64,000 bases of DNA from RZZS01 sp964491785. Its GTDB lineage: Bacteria > Pseudomonadota > Alphaproteobacteria > Micavibrionales > Micavibrionaceae. The stretch is taken from NCBI GenBank assembly GCA_964491785.1, contig CAZBGS010000002.1, positions 248,001 to 312,000 on the forward strand, in the 5' to 3' direction. Shown here piece by piece: positions 35,206-44,995 of the stretch (the first letter of the stretch is position 1; each line of letters begins with the position of its first letter). The position numbers and the translations under genes are program-made. Under the pieces are notes generated by a model, which was given only the letters and a program-made list of their open reading frames with translations, did not search any database and was not told the DNA's origin.

Positions 35206-36617
35206 CCTTTACGGACACAGCGGGTAATCAGTGTCGTATAGTATTTGCTGGCATCGCCGTCGGTGCCATTGCTAAATCTTTTTACCCAGGCGTGGCTGAT
35301 GTCCTGTTCCGAAGATGACCAGTAGTAAAGGCCGGAGGTATCAAAATTGCCGATATCGCTGCGGTTGGCGTAGAGAACCAGAAGCTCTGCGTAAGAGGGC
35401 AAATACCAGTCGCTTTTGCCGCCGAAGGTAAGATCGTCGCAGTATTTGGCGGCCATGTGATCCTGCCTGCCGGCATCGTTGGAATCGGAATCCTCGCTGA
35501 CGAGAATGGCGGTATTGGCCGAACCGCTTACCGAGCATGCTCCATAGGTTGCGCAATCGACTATCGACGTATTAACGTAATCGGTCTGGCCGTTGTTCCA
35601 GGGATCGGTTGCACGTGTGCCGGTGCATGCGGTGCCGTCCCATGTCTGACCGGAGTCGCATGGGGTTGCGTACATAGGAACATTGCCATCGGGACTAATA
35701 CCGGCAAAGACCGTTCCATCGGAGCAGACGCCGCCGAGATAGGAACAGCCGTCCCTGCGTATGCAGCGAACACGATTGGCGCTGTTCTTCGTGCTGAGGT
35801 CATGACCGCCGTAATCAAAACCCAGGTTCCAGTATTGTGTTGTATCATATTCGGAAGAGGACACATAATATGCTTCTGTAAAACTGCCGATGGCGGTCTT
35901 GTTTCTCCAGAGAAGATGAAGTTCGTCCCTGGCCGGAAGATACCAGTCCGTAAAGCCGCCATAGACGAGATCCTTACAAACCTTGAACGCCGGAAAGGTC
36001 GATGAGTTGGCGATCTGCGCGTCGTTGATGCTGCCTTCCTCCAGAGAATCGCTTGAAATATCGTTCGTGCCGGTAGAGGTTTTCCATGTGGAGGTAGTCC
36101 CCTGGTTGGCCTGGGTCACATATACGGCTTCACAGGTTTGCGTGGAGTTATACGCCATGAATCCGGCGAATTTGGGATCGGGGTCGTTACCGGCATTGCC
36201 ATCGTTGCAAGTGTCTCCGATATTCGGACACAAAGGGGGAGGAACGCAGCCGCCAGACGCAACGCCATCGAAACTCCTCCAGCCGCTGCCATCGCAGAAT
36301 TCCCATGGAGGAACGCCGGAGGTATAGCGAATAGTGCCCGCGATATCCGTGTTGCAGGTTGCAGTTTCGCTGCCAAAGGTTATGACTTTTTTGACGGCGC
36401 TCGCCGAATTTCCGCTGTCGTCGATTTTTTCAAGGATACGCCATTTGGAGCCGTCGCAAAATATACGGACTTTCGGGCTGGAGGCGGACACTTCCCATGA
36501 GTTTTTTAGAGCGGCGGAGCAATTATCGCCCGGATCGGCGGCCAGCGCAAATCTCAAAGGGAAGAGCAGGACAATACCGGCAAGGAAAAACCTTAAGATC
36601 ATGACTGTATTTCTCAT
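35202..36617 (-). CDS. Secreted protein with two DUF1566 (Lcl C-terminal) repeats
   Basis: A 471-residue exported protein with a signal peptide (MILRFFLAGIVLLFPLRFAL ending AA). Two DUF1566 units occur: around residues 215-290 (FTDWYLPARDELHLLWRNK, YYVSSSEYDTTQYW, VRCIRRDG) and around 395-470 (KSDWYLPSYAELLVLYANRS, YYWSSSEQDISHAW, ITRCVRKG). The N-terminal half has further Cys pairs and NTDIAGTIRYTSG-type segments. Such domains occur in surface lectin-like proteins, as in Legionella Lcl; adhesion is a guess. It overlaps the hypE end by four bases, convergently. Confidence 0.85.
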   Translation of the reverse strand: MRNTVMILRFFLAGIVLLFPLRFALAADPGDNCSAALKNSWEVSASSPKVRIFCDGSKWRILEKIDDSGNSASAVKKVITFGSETATCNTDIAGTIRYTSGVPPWEFCDGSGWRSFDGVASGGCVPPPLCPNIGDTCNDGNAGNDPDPKFAGFMAYNSTQTCEAVYVTQANQGTTSTWKTSTGTNDISSDSLEEGSINDAQIANSSTFPAFKVCKDLVYGGFTDWYLPARDELHLLWRNKTAIGSFTEAYYVSSSEYDTTQYWNLGFDYGGHDLSTKNSANRVRCIRRDGCSYLGGVCSDGTVFAGISPDGNVPMYATPCDSGQTWDGTACTGTRATDPWNNGQTDYVNTSIVDCATYGACSVSGSANTAILVSEDSDSNDAGRQDHMAAKYCDDLTFGGKSDWYLPSYAELLVLYANRSDIGNFDTSGLYYWSSSEQDISHAWVKRFSNGTDGDASKYYTTLITRCVRKG

Positions 36618-36806
36618 TAGCCTTCGTTATTTGTCAGCCGCAAAAAGTAGCGGCCCGAGTCGATTGTCGCTTAAAAAGCTTAAAGATGTTTTTTTTCGAG
36701 GTCACGGCATTTTTTCTTATAAAATCACTAAAAAAATTTTTTACAGCGTGATTGCTACTGAAAACAAAGAGGTCTATAAGACGCCTCGTTAGCAGAGAGG
36801 TGCGCC

Positions 36807-38516
36807 ATGGTTCCGGCTGAATTTACTCCGAAGATCCTTACCATTTTCAAAAGCGGGTACACGACCGAGGATTTCCGGTCAGACGCGCTTGCCGGTCTGA
36901 CGGTGGCGATAGTCGCCCTGCCGCTTGCCATGGCTCTGGCGATAGCCAGCGGAGCGTCTCCGGAAAAAGGTCTGGTAACGGCGGTGGTTGCCGGCTTTCT
37001 GATATCCCTGCTTGGCGGGTCGCGGGTGCAGATCGGCGGGCCGACCGGCGCTTTCGTGGTGGTGATTTATAACGTGATCGCAAGTCACGGGTATGACGGG
37101 TTGGTTCTGGCGACGCTGATGGCCGGGATAATACTTGTGGTTTCGGGTTATGCGAGACTGGGAAAGGTCATCAAGTTCATTCCGCATCCTGTGGTTACAG
37201 GCTTCACGGCGGGGATCGCGGTTATCATTGCCAGTTCGCAGGTAAAGGATTTTCTCGGTCTTGAAATGGCCGAGGTGCCTGCGGATTTTATTCCCAAGTG
37301 GGCTGCGTATTTCGGAGCGCTTGGAACCGCGAATGCGGCGACGATGCTGCTTGGCCTGATCGCATTGATCTCCATTATACTGCTTAGAAAATTCGCCCCC
37401 AAAATGCCAAGTTATCTGATTGCGGTCGTGCTTTGCTCTCTGGCGGCGGCGCTGTTTCATCTGCCGGTGGCCACGATAGGATCGCGCTTTCCGGAAATTT
37501 CCGTCGGCATGGCTGCACCGGCCTTGCCGGGATGGGATTTCGAGAAGCTTCGCGATGTCATGCCCTCAGCTTTCACAATCGCGTTTCTCGCCGGGATCGA
37601 GGCTTTGCTGTCCGCGGTAGTGGCCGATGGCATGACGGGATACAGGCACCGCTCGAACCAGGAACTGATCGGGCAAGGAATCGCCAATATCGCCTCCGCC
37701 CTTTTCGGAGGCATGCCGGCAACCGGCGCGATCGCCCGGACAGCGACCAACATCAAGTCCGGAGGCAGGACTCCGGTTGCGGGAATACTGCATGCCGCGT
37801 TCCTTCTGGTGTTCATGCTGGTAGCGATGGATATCGCGAAGTTCGTACCGATGGCCGCGCTTGCCGCGATCCTGTTCGTGGTCGCCTGGGGGATGAGCGA
37901 GATCAAACATTTCATTCATATCTACCGGCTGTCGAGGTCTGACCGGACAGTGATGATCCTGACATTCCTGCTTACGGTTCTGGTCGATCTGACGGTAGCG
38001 ATCGGCGTCGGAGTGACGCTGGCTTCGCTGCTGTTCATGCGGCATATGAGCAAATATGTCGAGATCGCAGCCGAGAACGGAGAAGCACGGGCGATGGAGG
38101 AAATCTCCGAGGAAGATCCGGCGCAGCGCGAAGACTTGCCTGCGGGGGTGGAAGTCTTTCGCATCGCGGGGCCGGTATTCTTCGGCGTGGCGGGCGACCT
38201 GCTCGATACCCTCAAACGGATGGGGCAGATGCCGGAGGTTCTGATCGTCCGCATGCGTCTGGTTCCCTATCTAGACGCAACGGGAGCAGGCGCGGTATCA
38301 AACCTGATCCGCGAGTGCAGGTCGGCAGGCACGAAAGTAATCCTCAGCGGCCTGCAGGCGCAACCGCGAAAGATACTCGGCAAGGCGGGAGTCAAGGACG
38401 GCGGAGACGGAGTGGCGTTCGCCGCCAATTACCCGTCGGCAATAAAACTCGCCGGGAAGATGACGCTTAAAGAGGAGAAAAGCGGCGAGGACAAGACTGC
38501 CGTGGAAGCGTCTTGA
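36807..38516 (+). CDS. SulP-family anion transporter with STAS domain
   Basis: A 569-residue transporter of the SLC26/SulP family, moving sulfate, bicarbonate or other anions. About 10-12 membrane segments are followed by a STAS domain (about 450-550; EVFRIAGPVFFGVAGDLLDT, VRMRLVPYLDATGAGAVSN). Family markers: GLTVAIVALPLAMALAIASG and GGMPATGAIARTATNIKSGG. It is a single gene with GAGAGG before the ATG. The long 5' space holds several poly-A/T tracts. Confidence 0.92.
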   Translation: MVPAEFTPKILTIFKSGYTTEDFRSDALAGLTVAIVALPLAMALAIASGASPEKGLVTAVVAGFLISLLGGSRVQIGGPTGAFVVVIYNVIASHGYDGLVLATLMAGIILVVSGYARLGKVIKFIPHPVVTGFTAGIAVIIASSQVKDFLGLEMAEVPADFIPKWAAYFGALGTANAATMLLGLIALISIILLRKFAPKMPSYLIAVVLCSLAAALFHLPVATIGSRFPEISVGMAAPALPGWDFEKLRDVMPSAFTIAFLAGIEALLSAVVADGMTGYRHRSNQELIGQGIANIASALFGGMPATGAIARTATNIKSGGRTPVAGILHAAFLLVFMLVAMDIAKFVPMAALAAILFVVAWGMSEIKHFIHIYRLSRSDRTVMILTFLLTVLVDLTVAIGVGVTLASLLFMRHMSKYVEIAAENGEARAMEEISEEDPAQREDLPAGVEVFRIAGPVFFGVAGDLLDTLKRMGQMPEVLIVRMRLVPYLDATGAGAVSNLIRECRSAGTKVILSGLQAQPRKILGKAGVKDGGDGVAFAANYPSAIKLAGKMTLKEEKSGEDKTAVEAS

Positions 38517-38524
38517 CTGTGTGT

Positions 38525-38547
38525 CTTTCGGCCATCCTGAACGAAAG
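38525..38547. repeat. Small inverted repeat after the SulP gene
   Basis: CTTTCG (38525-38530) and CGAAAG (38542-38547) flank CATCCTGA; the motif CATCCTGAACGAAAGTGAATGATC resembles a dispersed bacterial intergenic repeat. Sits between convergent genes and may act in termination. Confidence 0.4.
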
Positions 38548-38576
38548 TGAATGATCCGCTGTCTTTTCGTCCCTGA

Positions 38577-38972
38577 TTACAGGCCGAGCGTAGGCGAAGG
38601 CCCGTTGACAAACGGCACATTTATACCAGGCGCAGGGGTCGCGGGAGTCAATCCGGGCTGCGCGTATTCCACGCCGTTGGCATCGAAGCGGGTAACCGAG
38701 GGCGCAGGGCCTTTTACCGTATTTTTCATCGCTTCTTCCAGGCCGCCCGCAAGGCCGCTGCCTCCGGCGGAGAAAATCGCGCCGCTGCCCATTTTGCCCA
38801 AGGTTTCGCTTAAGAGATTGAGGCCGAAAACGCCCCCCGCGAACTTAAGCGGGCCAGTTGCAATTCTGCGGTTTTCGGCTTCGCCGGCCTGAAGATCGCG
38901 TTTAAGCTCCTCAAGACGTTCCGGGTCTTCCTTGCCAAGGCGTTGTTCTGTTATTTCGAGACCGGTGGCCAT
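38577..38972 (-). CDS. Small protein of unknown function
   Basis: A 131-residue protein with an N-terminal charged helix (LGKEDPERLEELKRDLQAG) and a Gly-rich middle (SGAIFSAGGSGLAGGLEEAM), ending in a Pro-rich tail. No family recognised. The adjacent minus-strand gene upstream (38989) ends 16 bases away, so the two are probably one unit. Confidence 0.6.
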   Translation of the reverse strand: MATGLEITEQRLGKEDPERLEELKRDLQAGEAENRRIATGPLKFAGGVFGLNLLSETLGKMGSGAIFSAGGSGLAGGLEEAMKNTVKGPAPSVTRFDANGVEYAQPGLTPATPAPGINVPFVNGPSPTLGL

Positions 38973-38988
38973 CTTCAGTTCCTCTCTC

Positions 38989-39381
38989 CTATACCTTACG
39001 GACGACTATCGGCACCAGATACATATCCTTCACCGTCTTGCCGTCGGTCATTATCGTATATGCCTTTTTCGCCTTGAGCAGGCATTTTCTCATCAATTCG
39101 TTTACCCTGATCCCAAGCTTCTGGATTTTGCCGTCTTCCATGCAAAGGGTTATACCGGAATCCACGGTGTCGTATTCGACCCATAAAAGAATTCCGGGTA
39201 GCGGTTTGTCGTGAAGGATCCAGACCTCGCCGCCGTCCCCGGTGACCAGTTCGGCGCGCATATCATGGCGCAGGTCAGGATGCAGCGGGCAGACTTCCGC
39301 AGCTTTCACTGTATCAACCTCAATATCCGTTTCAGACAACACCAGCCGATCCTTAATAGTAACGTTTTTGGTTATTTCCAT
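38989..39381 (-). CDS. Small protein of unknown function, beta-rich
   Basis: 130 residues from MEITKNVTIKD, chosen over a hydrophobic extension of 19 residues read from 39438. The alternating hydrophobic pattern (ELVTGDGGEVWILHD, LWVEYDTVDSGITLCM) suggests a beta-sandwich or PilZ-like fold, but I cannot assign a family. Paired with the gene at 38577. Confidence 0.6.
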   Translation of the reverse strand: MEITKNVTIKDRLVLSETDIEVDTVKAAEVCPLHPDLRHDMRAELVTGDGGEVWILHDKPLPGILLWVEYDTVDSGITLCMEDGKIQKLGIRVNELMRKCLLKAKKAYTIMTDGKTVKDMYLVPIVVRKV

Positions 39382-39487
39382 TTTACCCGAAGTCGCGCGA
39401 ATATAGCAAAAAAGCCTCAAAATAATCGCCATGGCCAAACGGCTGTGCTAGCATTTTGTTACCGGATTCATAGCGTGGGGAAATAAA

Positions 39488-40117
39488 ATGGAAGGTTTAA
39501 ACGCAAGCAGAGTACTGGCTCTCGGACTGATCATTGCTGTAACTGGCGGCGGGTTTTTCGGTTATTACCATTTCAACGAGACCGACCCCTGGACTTTAAT
39601 GGCAGCTTACGGGCTGATGGGACTTGGAGGGGTAATGTTCGCGGCCGGTTTTCTGATGATGATTCTGGCTTTGCGCGAACCCGCCGGAGTTCACGCGCAG
39701 GATGCCACTACGACTTTTACCGCTCTGGCCCGCTGTATGGTCGCCATGTCGATCGCCGACGGGTCGCTCGACCAGAAGGAAGTCCGTTCAATCTGCAAGA
39801 TATTTGAAACCCTGACGGGCGATGCTCTGGACGAGGACTATGTCGAGGATATCGCCGTATCGATGCATAACGACAAAAGCAATATCGAAACGGAGCTTTC
39901 GAGGGTGAAGCACATTCTTACGAAGGATCTGAAAGAAAAGATCATCAAGGCATCTTTTTACATTCTTGCCGCAGACGGGGTAATCGAGAAGGCAGAGGAA
40001 GAAACACTCGACAAGATCCGCAAGGGGCTCGACTACCCGATAGTGAACTACAAGATGCTGAAACAGCAATTCCTCAAAAAATTCGAAGGCAAGCTCGAAA
40101 GAGGAACCGGGGGCTGA
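39488..40117 (+). CDS. Membrane protein with TerB-like domain
   Basis: A 209-residue protein: two transmembrane segments near residues 9-27 and 38-60, then a soluble TerB-like helical domain (residues about 75-195; MSIADGSLDQKEVRSICKIF and AADGVIEKAEEETLDKIRKG). The paired ADG motifs are TerB signatures, known as metal-coordinating sites in tellurite-resistance TerB. Function in this position is unknown. Confidence 0.8.
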   Translation: MEGLNASRVLALGLIIAVTGGGFFGYYHFNETDPWTLMAAYGLMGLGGVMFAAGFLMMILALREPAGVHAQDATTTFTALARCMVAMSIADGSLDQKEVRSICKIFETLTGDALDEDYVEDIAVSMHNDKSNIETELSRVKHILTKDLKEKIIKASFYILAADGVIEKAEEETLDKIRKGLDYPIVNYKMLKQQFLKKFEGKLERGTGG

Positions 40118-40121
40118 AAAA

Positions 40122-42239
40122 TCAGCTGCATGGATCCCAGGGACTGAACAGGAAGTTGGCGCTTGCCGTTTCGGTTGACAGCTTTAGTTCGCGGAAGATG
40201 TCGCAATACTGGTTGCGTACAGCAAAGCCTCCGCTTTCTGTCTGTTCGAGACCAAGGGCGGCCTCAAGGGCCATCATGCAGGCGCCTGCCGCCCATGCCT
40301 GGGGAAGACAGGCTGTGGGAAAGAAAACGATCCCCCTGCCGTCCAGTCTTTCAAAGCCGCAGAACAATTCCGGCAGCAGCTTATGGGGGCAATGCAGTGC
40401 CGCATCGAACAATGCCTTCAACACGGTTTCCGCCTCGCGGTAAAAGCCGTAATTTGCGAACCCGGCAGCGCAGATGGCATTATCATGAGGCCAGACAGAG
40501 CCGTTATGGTAGGCGATCGGGTTGTAGAGAGCCTCTTTAATTCCCACCGTCCTGATGCCCCATCCGCTGAACATGTCCCTGCCCAGCAGCTGGTTCACGA
40601 CTCTTCCGGCGCGGTCGGGGGGCACGATTTTGGTGTAGAGCAGATGGCCGGCATTCGAGGTTCTGACTTTGCATAGTTTTTTGTCCCGATCGAGAGCTAG
40701 CGCATAGGTGCCGAGATCGTCGACCCAGAAAGTCTCGTTAAAACGCCGGAACAAATCATCCGCCCTGGAGGCAAGCCAGTCGGAGAGGGCATTGTCTCCC
40801 ATTACCCAGGCGAGATGGCTCATTCCCTGCCAGGCGGCGTAAACGTAACCCTGTACTTCGCAAAGAGCTATCGGCGGTTCGGCGATACTGCCGTGATGAT
40901 GAAAGACCGAGTTGACGGAATCCTTCCAGCCTTGAGTAAAGATACCGCTGTCCTCGCCTCTTACGTATTCAACGAAGCCGTCACCATCGAGATCGCCGTC
41001 CTTGTCTATCCATTCGAGAGCGGCGCGCAGGGAAGGCCAGAGTTCCTCAATGAAGGAGATATCCCGGGTACGGTTGAAGTAAGCCGCGGCCAGCATCAGA
41101 AAAAGCGGAGTGCTGTCAACGCTGCCGTAATATTTTCTGAAAGGGACTTCCCTTGTGTTCGACATCTCGCCGTTGCGCGCCTCGTGGAGAATCTTTCCGG
41201 GAGATGCATCTGAATAGCTATCATATTGCTGCGCCTGATTGGCGGCGAGATATGTCAGGACTCCCCTGGCGATCGAGGGCTGGTAAAACAGGGTCTGGAA
41301 GGCGGTGATAATGCCGTCGCGGCCAAAGGCTGTGCTGAACCAGGGAATGCCTGCATAGGGATAGATGCCCTGCCCGGTGTCGGTCACCAGAAGCGATAAT
41401 GCCTGTCTTGAATTGTCGAACCAGGAGTTGAACCTCTGGTTTGAAGTGGAAACTTCAATCCACTGGCCGGTCATGCCGCGAATTCTGCTTTGTTCTGCTT
41501 CAAGTATTCTGCCGAAGTCGCCTTCCGCAAGCTTGTTCTCGTGTGCCCCGACGCTGCATACGCAAGACCAGGTTTCCCCCGGCCCGATATCGAATTTGAA
41601 GAGAGCGTGACCGGCGGCGATTTTTTCGGGTTTTTTTGAGAATTCTATCCAGGTCTCGCGGGTTATGCCGTCAAGGCCTTCATAGCCTAGAACCACCTGT
41701 TTCCCGCCTACCCTTGGAGGGAGGTAGTTGCCGCGTTTTTCCCGCTGCACGCCGCGCACTTCGAAAATATCAAGAAAATCAACATCGTATTCAATAATTA
41801 TACTCAGCGATGCGGGCTGTTCGCCGTAGTTGAAGAACTCCACTTTCTCAAGCAAGACCTCTTCGGAAATGAGCTTTTCCCTTCGCACATAGATCAGAGC
41901 CTCGGAAATCTCCATGCCGCGCTGGTCGGAGAAAGTCATGTTGGTCAGGTTGCTGTCAAGCAGGACGCTGTCCCTGTCCAGCTCCGAGGAGAGGAGCTTG
42001 AGCCTTGCGTCGCACAAGGATAGCCACCAGAACGAAAGATGCCTCATATCCCTGATGAAAAGGCCCGTAGAAGTACCCGGCTCATCGGTGATATTTCCGG
42101 CCATATTGAATATGCCGAAAGCATCCTTCTGCTTGAGAATATGAAGGTGGTATAGCGGAGAAAGCTGCACCGGAAGACGGTGGGTTTTTGCTTCATCTCC
42201 ATTGGCTTTACTTCTTCCCTGCCCTGGAATCAACGGCAT
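40122..42239 (-). CDS. Amylo-alpha-1,6-glucosidase / glycogen-debranching-type protein
   Basis: A 705-residue two-part protein. The N-terminal domain of about 270 residues (FIRDMRHLSFWWLSLCDAR, VSLIIEYDVDFLDIFE-type segments) is followed by an (alpha/alpha)6 catalytic domain (GIPWFSTAFGRDGIITAFQT, SVDSTPLFLMLAAAYF, HNGSVWPHDNAICAAGF). This is the GDE_N_bis plus GDE_C architecture, acting on alpha-1,6 branches or related glucosides. AAGGA precedes the ATG. It lies downstream of two GT4 genes on the same strand. Confidence 0.88.
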   Translation of the reverse strand: MPLIPGQGRSKANGDEAKTHRLPVQLSPLYHLHILKQKDAFGIFNMAGNITDEPGTSTGLFIRDMRHLSFWWLSLCDARLKLLSSELDRDSVLLDSNLTNMTFSDQRGMEISEALIYVRREKLISEEVLLEKVEFFNYGEQPASLSIIIEYDVDFLDIFEVRGVQREKRGNYLPPRVGGKQVVLGYEGLDGITRETWIEFSKKPEKIAAGHALFKFDIGPGETWSCVCSVGAHENKLAEGDFGRILEAEQSRIRGMTGQWIEVSTSNQRFNSWFDNSRQALSLLVTDTGQGIYPYAGIPWFSTAFGRDGIITAFQTLFYQPSIARGVLTYLAANQAQQYDSYSDASPGKILHEARNGEMSNTREVPFRKYYGSVDSTPLFLMLAAAYFNRTRDISFIEELWPSLRAALEWIDKDGDLDGDGFVEYVRGEDSGIFTQGWKDSVNSVFHHHGSIAEPPIALCEVQGYVYAAWQGMSHLAWVMGDNALSDWLASRADDLFRRFNETFWVDDLGTYALALDRDKKLCKVRTSNAGHLLYTKIVPPDRAGRVVNQLLGRDMFSGWGIRTVGIKEALYNPIAYHNGSVWPHDNAICAAGFANYGFYREAETVLKALFDAALHCPHKLLPELFCGFERLDGRGIVFFPTACLPQAWAAGACMMALEAALGLEQTESGGFAVRNQYCDIFRELKLSTETASANFLFSPWDPCS

Positions 42240-42266
42240 GAAACTTCCTTTGCAAACAGGTTATAA

Positions 42267-43442
42267 TCAAGAAACAAGTCTTCTGTTTGGTTCCCTGGCA
42301 GCCCTCTTCGATATGCCCGTTCTGCTATCCTTTCCGGCGGCAAGTTTTCCAGGGTAGGCCTCGGCAGCCGGGAGTTTAACACCTTTGGCGGCAGCTACAA
42401 GCTCCCTGTATAGCATTTCATGACTGGCGATCATGGCCTCCACAGAAAATCTTTCCATGAATCTGGCCCGAATTCGGGCGCGGTCAAGCTTATGAATTTC
42501 GCCGATGGCCTTAACGGCGTCTTCCTCGCTGTCGACGATGAAACCGGTGACCCCGTGCTCGACGACTTCGGGAACCGAGCCGTAGCGGGTAGCTATTACC
42601 GGAGTGCCGCATGCCATTGCCTCGATCATTACAAGGCCGAAAGGTTCAGGCCAGTTGATAGGCATAAGCAAAGCCATGGCGCCGCCGAGAAAGGAGCTTT
42701 TCTCGTGTTCGCCGATCTCGCCGATATATTCGGCGCCATTCACTCCGAGAAGCGGTTTGACGGCCTGTTCGTAGTAGATCCTGTTCTGCTCGATCTGGGT
42801 GCATATCTTGGCGGCAAGCTTTAAAGGAACGCCTGCCTTCAGGGCAATGTTTATCGCCCTGTCAGCGCCCTTCTCCGGCGAAAAACGGCCGAGGAAAGCC
42901 AGATAGTCCTGATTTCCTTCGGGCGTGAAACGATAAGTCGCCGGGGAGATCCCATGATAGATGGTCTTCCTGAAATTCGCTTTGGGTAACGGCTTTCTCT
43001 GGGCGTTGGTGATGGATATCAGGGGGAAGTTTTTATATCTGTTATAAAATCTGGGGAAACCTGGAATATCCAGCCGCCAGTGCGGCGTGGTTACCGTCTT
43101 CTCCGGGATATCCGCAAATACCGGCATATGAAGCATGTCTGTATGGAAATGGATTATGTCGAACTCGTCAGCCATATCATGCACTGTTTCCAGCATCCTG
43201 ATAGTATCGGCGACATACATGGAAGTGGCGACATCGCCGGGGACGTTTTCTTCCATCCGCAAGGGTCTGTTGCGGCAGGGGATTAGCTGTCCTTTTACGC
43301 GGGAGTCGTGAGTAGCAAAAACGGTGACTTCATGACCGAGATCGACCAGACCGCTTTCGAGATTTGAAACCACCCTTTCAGTTCCGCCGTAGAGTTTGGG
43401 GGGGATGCTTTCGGCAAGCGGCGCCACCTGGGCAATACGCAT
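42267..43442 (-). CDS. GT4-family glycosyltransferase, copy 2
   Basis: A 391-residue glycosyltransferase: N-terminal GT-B half starting MRIAQVAPLAESIPPKLYGG, and a nucleotide-sugar C-half with LGRFSPEKGADRAI, MPINWPEPFGLVMIEAMACG and GSVPEVVEHGVTGFIVD, where the E(x7)E pair (PEPFGLVMIE) is the GT4 catalytic region. It transfers a sugar from a nucleotide sugar to an unknown acceptor. Its close paralogue is the next gene at 43659. The C-terminal tail of about 40 basic residues is unlike the paralogue. Confidence 0.9.
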   Translation of the reverse strand: MRIAQVAPLAESIPPKLYGGTERVVSNLESGLVDLGHEVTVFATHDSRVKGQLIPCRNRPLRMEENVPGDVATSMYVADTIRMLETVHDMADEFDIIHFHTDMLHMPVFADIPEKTVTTPHWRLDIPGFPRFYNRYKNFPLISITNAQRKPLPKANFRKTIYHGISPATYRFTPEGNQDYLAFLGRFSPEKGADRAINIALKAGVPLKLAAKICTQIEQNRIYYEQAVKPLLGVNGAEYIGEIGEHEKSSFLGGAMALLMPINWPEPFGLVMIEAMACGTPVIATRYGSVPEVVEHGVTGFIVDSEEDAVKAIGEIHKLDRARIRARFMERFSVEAMIASHEMLYRELVAAAKGVKLPAAEAYPGKLAAGKDSRTGISKRAAREPNRRLVS

Positions 43443-43658
43443 TTATCTTTCTCCAAGTTGTTGCAGGTGGCCCTGCCAACCATAAGAAAAAATTCCTTGG
43501 TTCCGGCCCTCACCGGGAACGCTGGCCATTACGGCGCTATTTTCCCATGGGGCAGAGCAAAGCCCTTTCAGGCTCAGGGTTATAATTAGTATAGAAAAAT
43601 GATCAGGGTGTAAAGCTTTGCTTTTCATAACATTGCTCTTATCCATAGGCAAAGGGCG
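43443..43658 (-). promoter_or_regulatory. Spacer between the two GT4 genes; weak promoter candidate
   Basis: No convincing gene. On the minus strand TTTACA (complement of 43609-43614) and TATACT (complement of 43588-43593) are 15 bases apart, a suboptimal -35/-10 pair that could serve the downstream GT4 and debranching genes. A small hairpin (GTTCCGG/CCGGGAAC) lies near 43500-43520. The 69-residue frame filling the gap looks fortuitous. Confidence 0.3.
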
Positions 43659-44828
43659 TTAACCGATCTTGTCGACCCAGGTGTTCAGCCTGCCATCCCC
43701 TCCTTTTCCTGTTCTTTTTGATATGGTTGAGGAAATGGCAGAGGGGCTTTTTACATGATAGGTATGTGCCGCCACTTTTTTGGGTCTGGCCTCTGCGATC
43801 AGTTCGCGGTAAAGGCTCTCGTAGTTTTTAGCCATTCTTTTAACCGAGAACCTTTGCTCAAATCGTTTGCGGATTTTTTCGCGGTCGAGGCCATGGATCT
43901 TTTTAACGGCCTCTATCGCCTCCTGCGTGCTATCGACGATGAATCCGGTTACTCCGTGCTCAACGACTTCCGGAACGGAGCCCTGCCTGAAAGCGATTAC
44001 AGGGGTACCGCAAGCCATGGCTTCGATCATGACAAGCCCGAATGGTTCCGGCCAGATTATCGGCATCAGCAGCGCATGCGCGCCGCCGAGAAAATCGCTC
44101 TTTTCATGCTCGCCAATCTCGCCGATGTAATCTATGAAACTGTCGTTAAGCCTGGGACTGATCACATTTTTGTAATAATCTCTGTTGATGTCGAGATCCG
44201 TGCAGATTTTGGCGGCGATTTTAAGGGGCCTGCCTGCCTCCCGGGCAATCGCAATCGCCTTGTCAGCTCCTTTTTCGGGGGAGAACCTGCCAAGAAAGGC
44301 GAGATAGCTCTGAGCGCCTTCCGGCGCGAACTGGTAGGTCGATTCCGGAATCCCGTGATATATGGTTCTGACGTAATTGGCCTGAGGGGCTGGCCGTCGC
44401 TGGAAATCCGAGATAGATACAAGCGGGAACTTGCTGAAGGCGCGGTAGAATTCGGGCAGCCCTTTGAGATCCAGTCTGCCGTGCAAGGTGGTGACCGTCT
44501 TTTCCGGGATACGGCCGAATACTGACATTTGCAGCAGTTCACTGTGAAAATGGATGATATCGAAATCGTCTGAGAGGCCAAGCACCTTTTCCTGCATTCT
44601 CAGATTATCAGCCAGTTCGCATTTAAGCGGATGATCATCCATTCGGATCGATTTATCCCGGCAAGGAACAAGCTTTCCTGAAACCTCGCTGTCACCGCTT
44701 GCGAAAACGGTAACGTCATGGCCCATTTTTACAAGTTCGCGCTCAAGATATGAGACTATTCTTTCGGTTCCTCCATAGAGCTTCGGGGGGATACTTTCTG
44801 CAAGCGGCGCCACCTGGGCAATACGCAT
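43659..44828 (-). CDS. GT4-family glycosyltransferase, copy 1
   Basis: 389 residues from MRIAQVAPLAESIPPKLYGG at 44828, the position fixed by exact agreement with the N-terminus of the paralogue at 42267. Family motifs are the same (LGRFSPEKGADKAI, MPIIWPEPFGLVMIEAMACG, GSVPEVVEHGVTGFIVD). The pair arose by tandem duplication but has diverged in the acceptor-binding half, suggesting distinct acceptors. A frame extending to 44984 was shortened. Confidence 0.9.
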   Translation of the reverse strand: MRIAQVAPLAESIPPKLYGGTERIVSYLERELVKMGHDVTVFASGDSEVSGKLVPCRDKSIRMDDHPLKCELADNLRMQEKVLGLSDDFDIIHFHSELLQMSVFGRIPEKTVTTLHGRLDLKGLPEFYRAFSKFPLVSISDFQRRPAPQANYVRTIYHGIPESTYQFAPEGAQSYLAFLGRFSPEKGADKAIAIAREAGRPLKIAAKICTDLDINRDYYKNVISPRLNDSFIDYIGEIGEHEKSDFLGGAHALLMPIIWPEPFGLVMIEAMACGTPVIAFRQGSVPEVVEHGVTGFIVDSTQEAIEAVKKIHGLDREKIRKRFEQRFSVKRMAKNYESLYRELIAEARPKKVAAHTYHVKSPSAISSTISKRTGKGGDGRLNTWVDKIG

Positions 44829-44995
44829 CTGGTTCTCCAAAATGGTTTTCCAAAATTTCAGAAATGCCAACCCGATGGAAAACAGGCAGGTTCCAGACGA
44901 TGCATTGACTGGCGGCCGGTGCGGCGGCTTCCGCAGACGAGGAATATGTCTATGGTTCAGCTTATTTAAAGCGCCCTGCGCCATTGAAGATATTT

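Noticed and set aside
43443..43652. 69-residue minus-strand frame filling the space between the two GT4 genes
   Set aside because: No family, and the AT-rich promoter-like stretch falls inside it. Treated as spacer.
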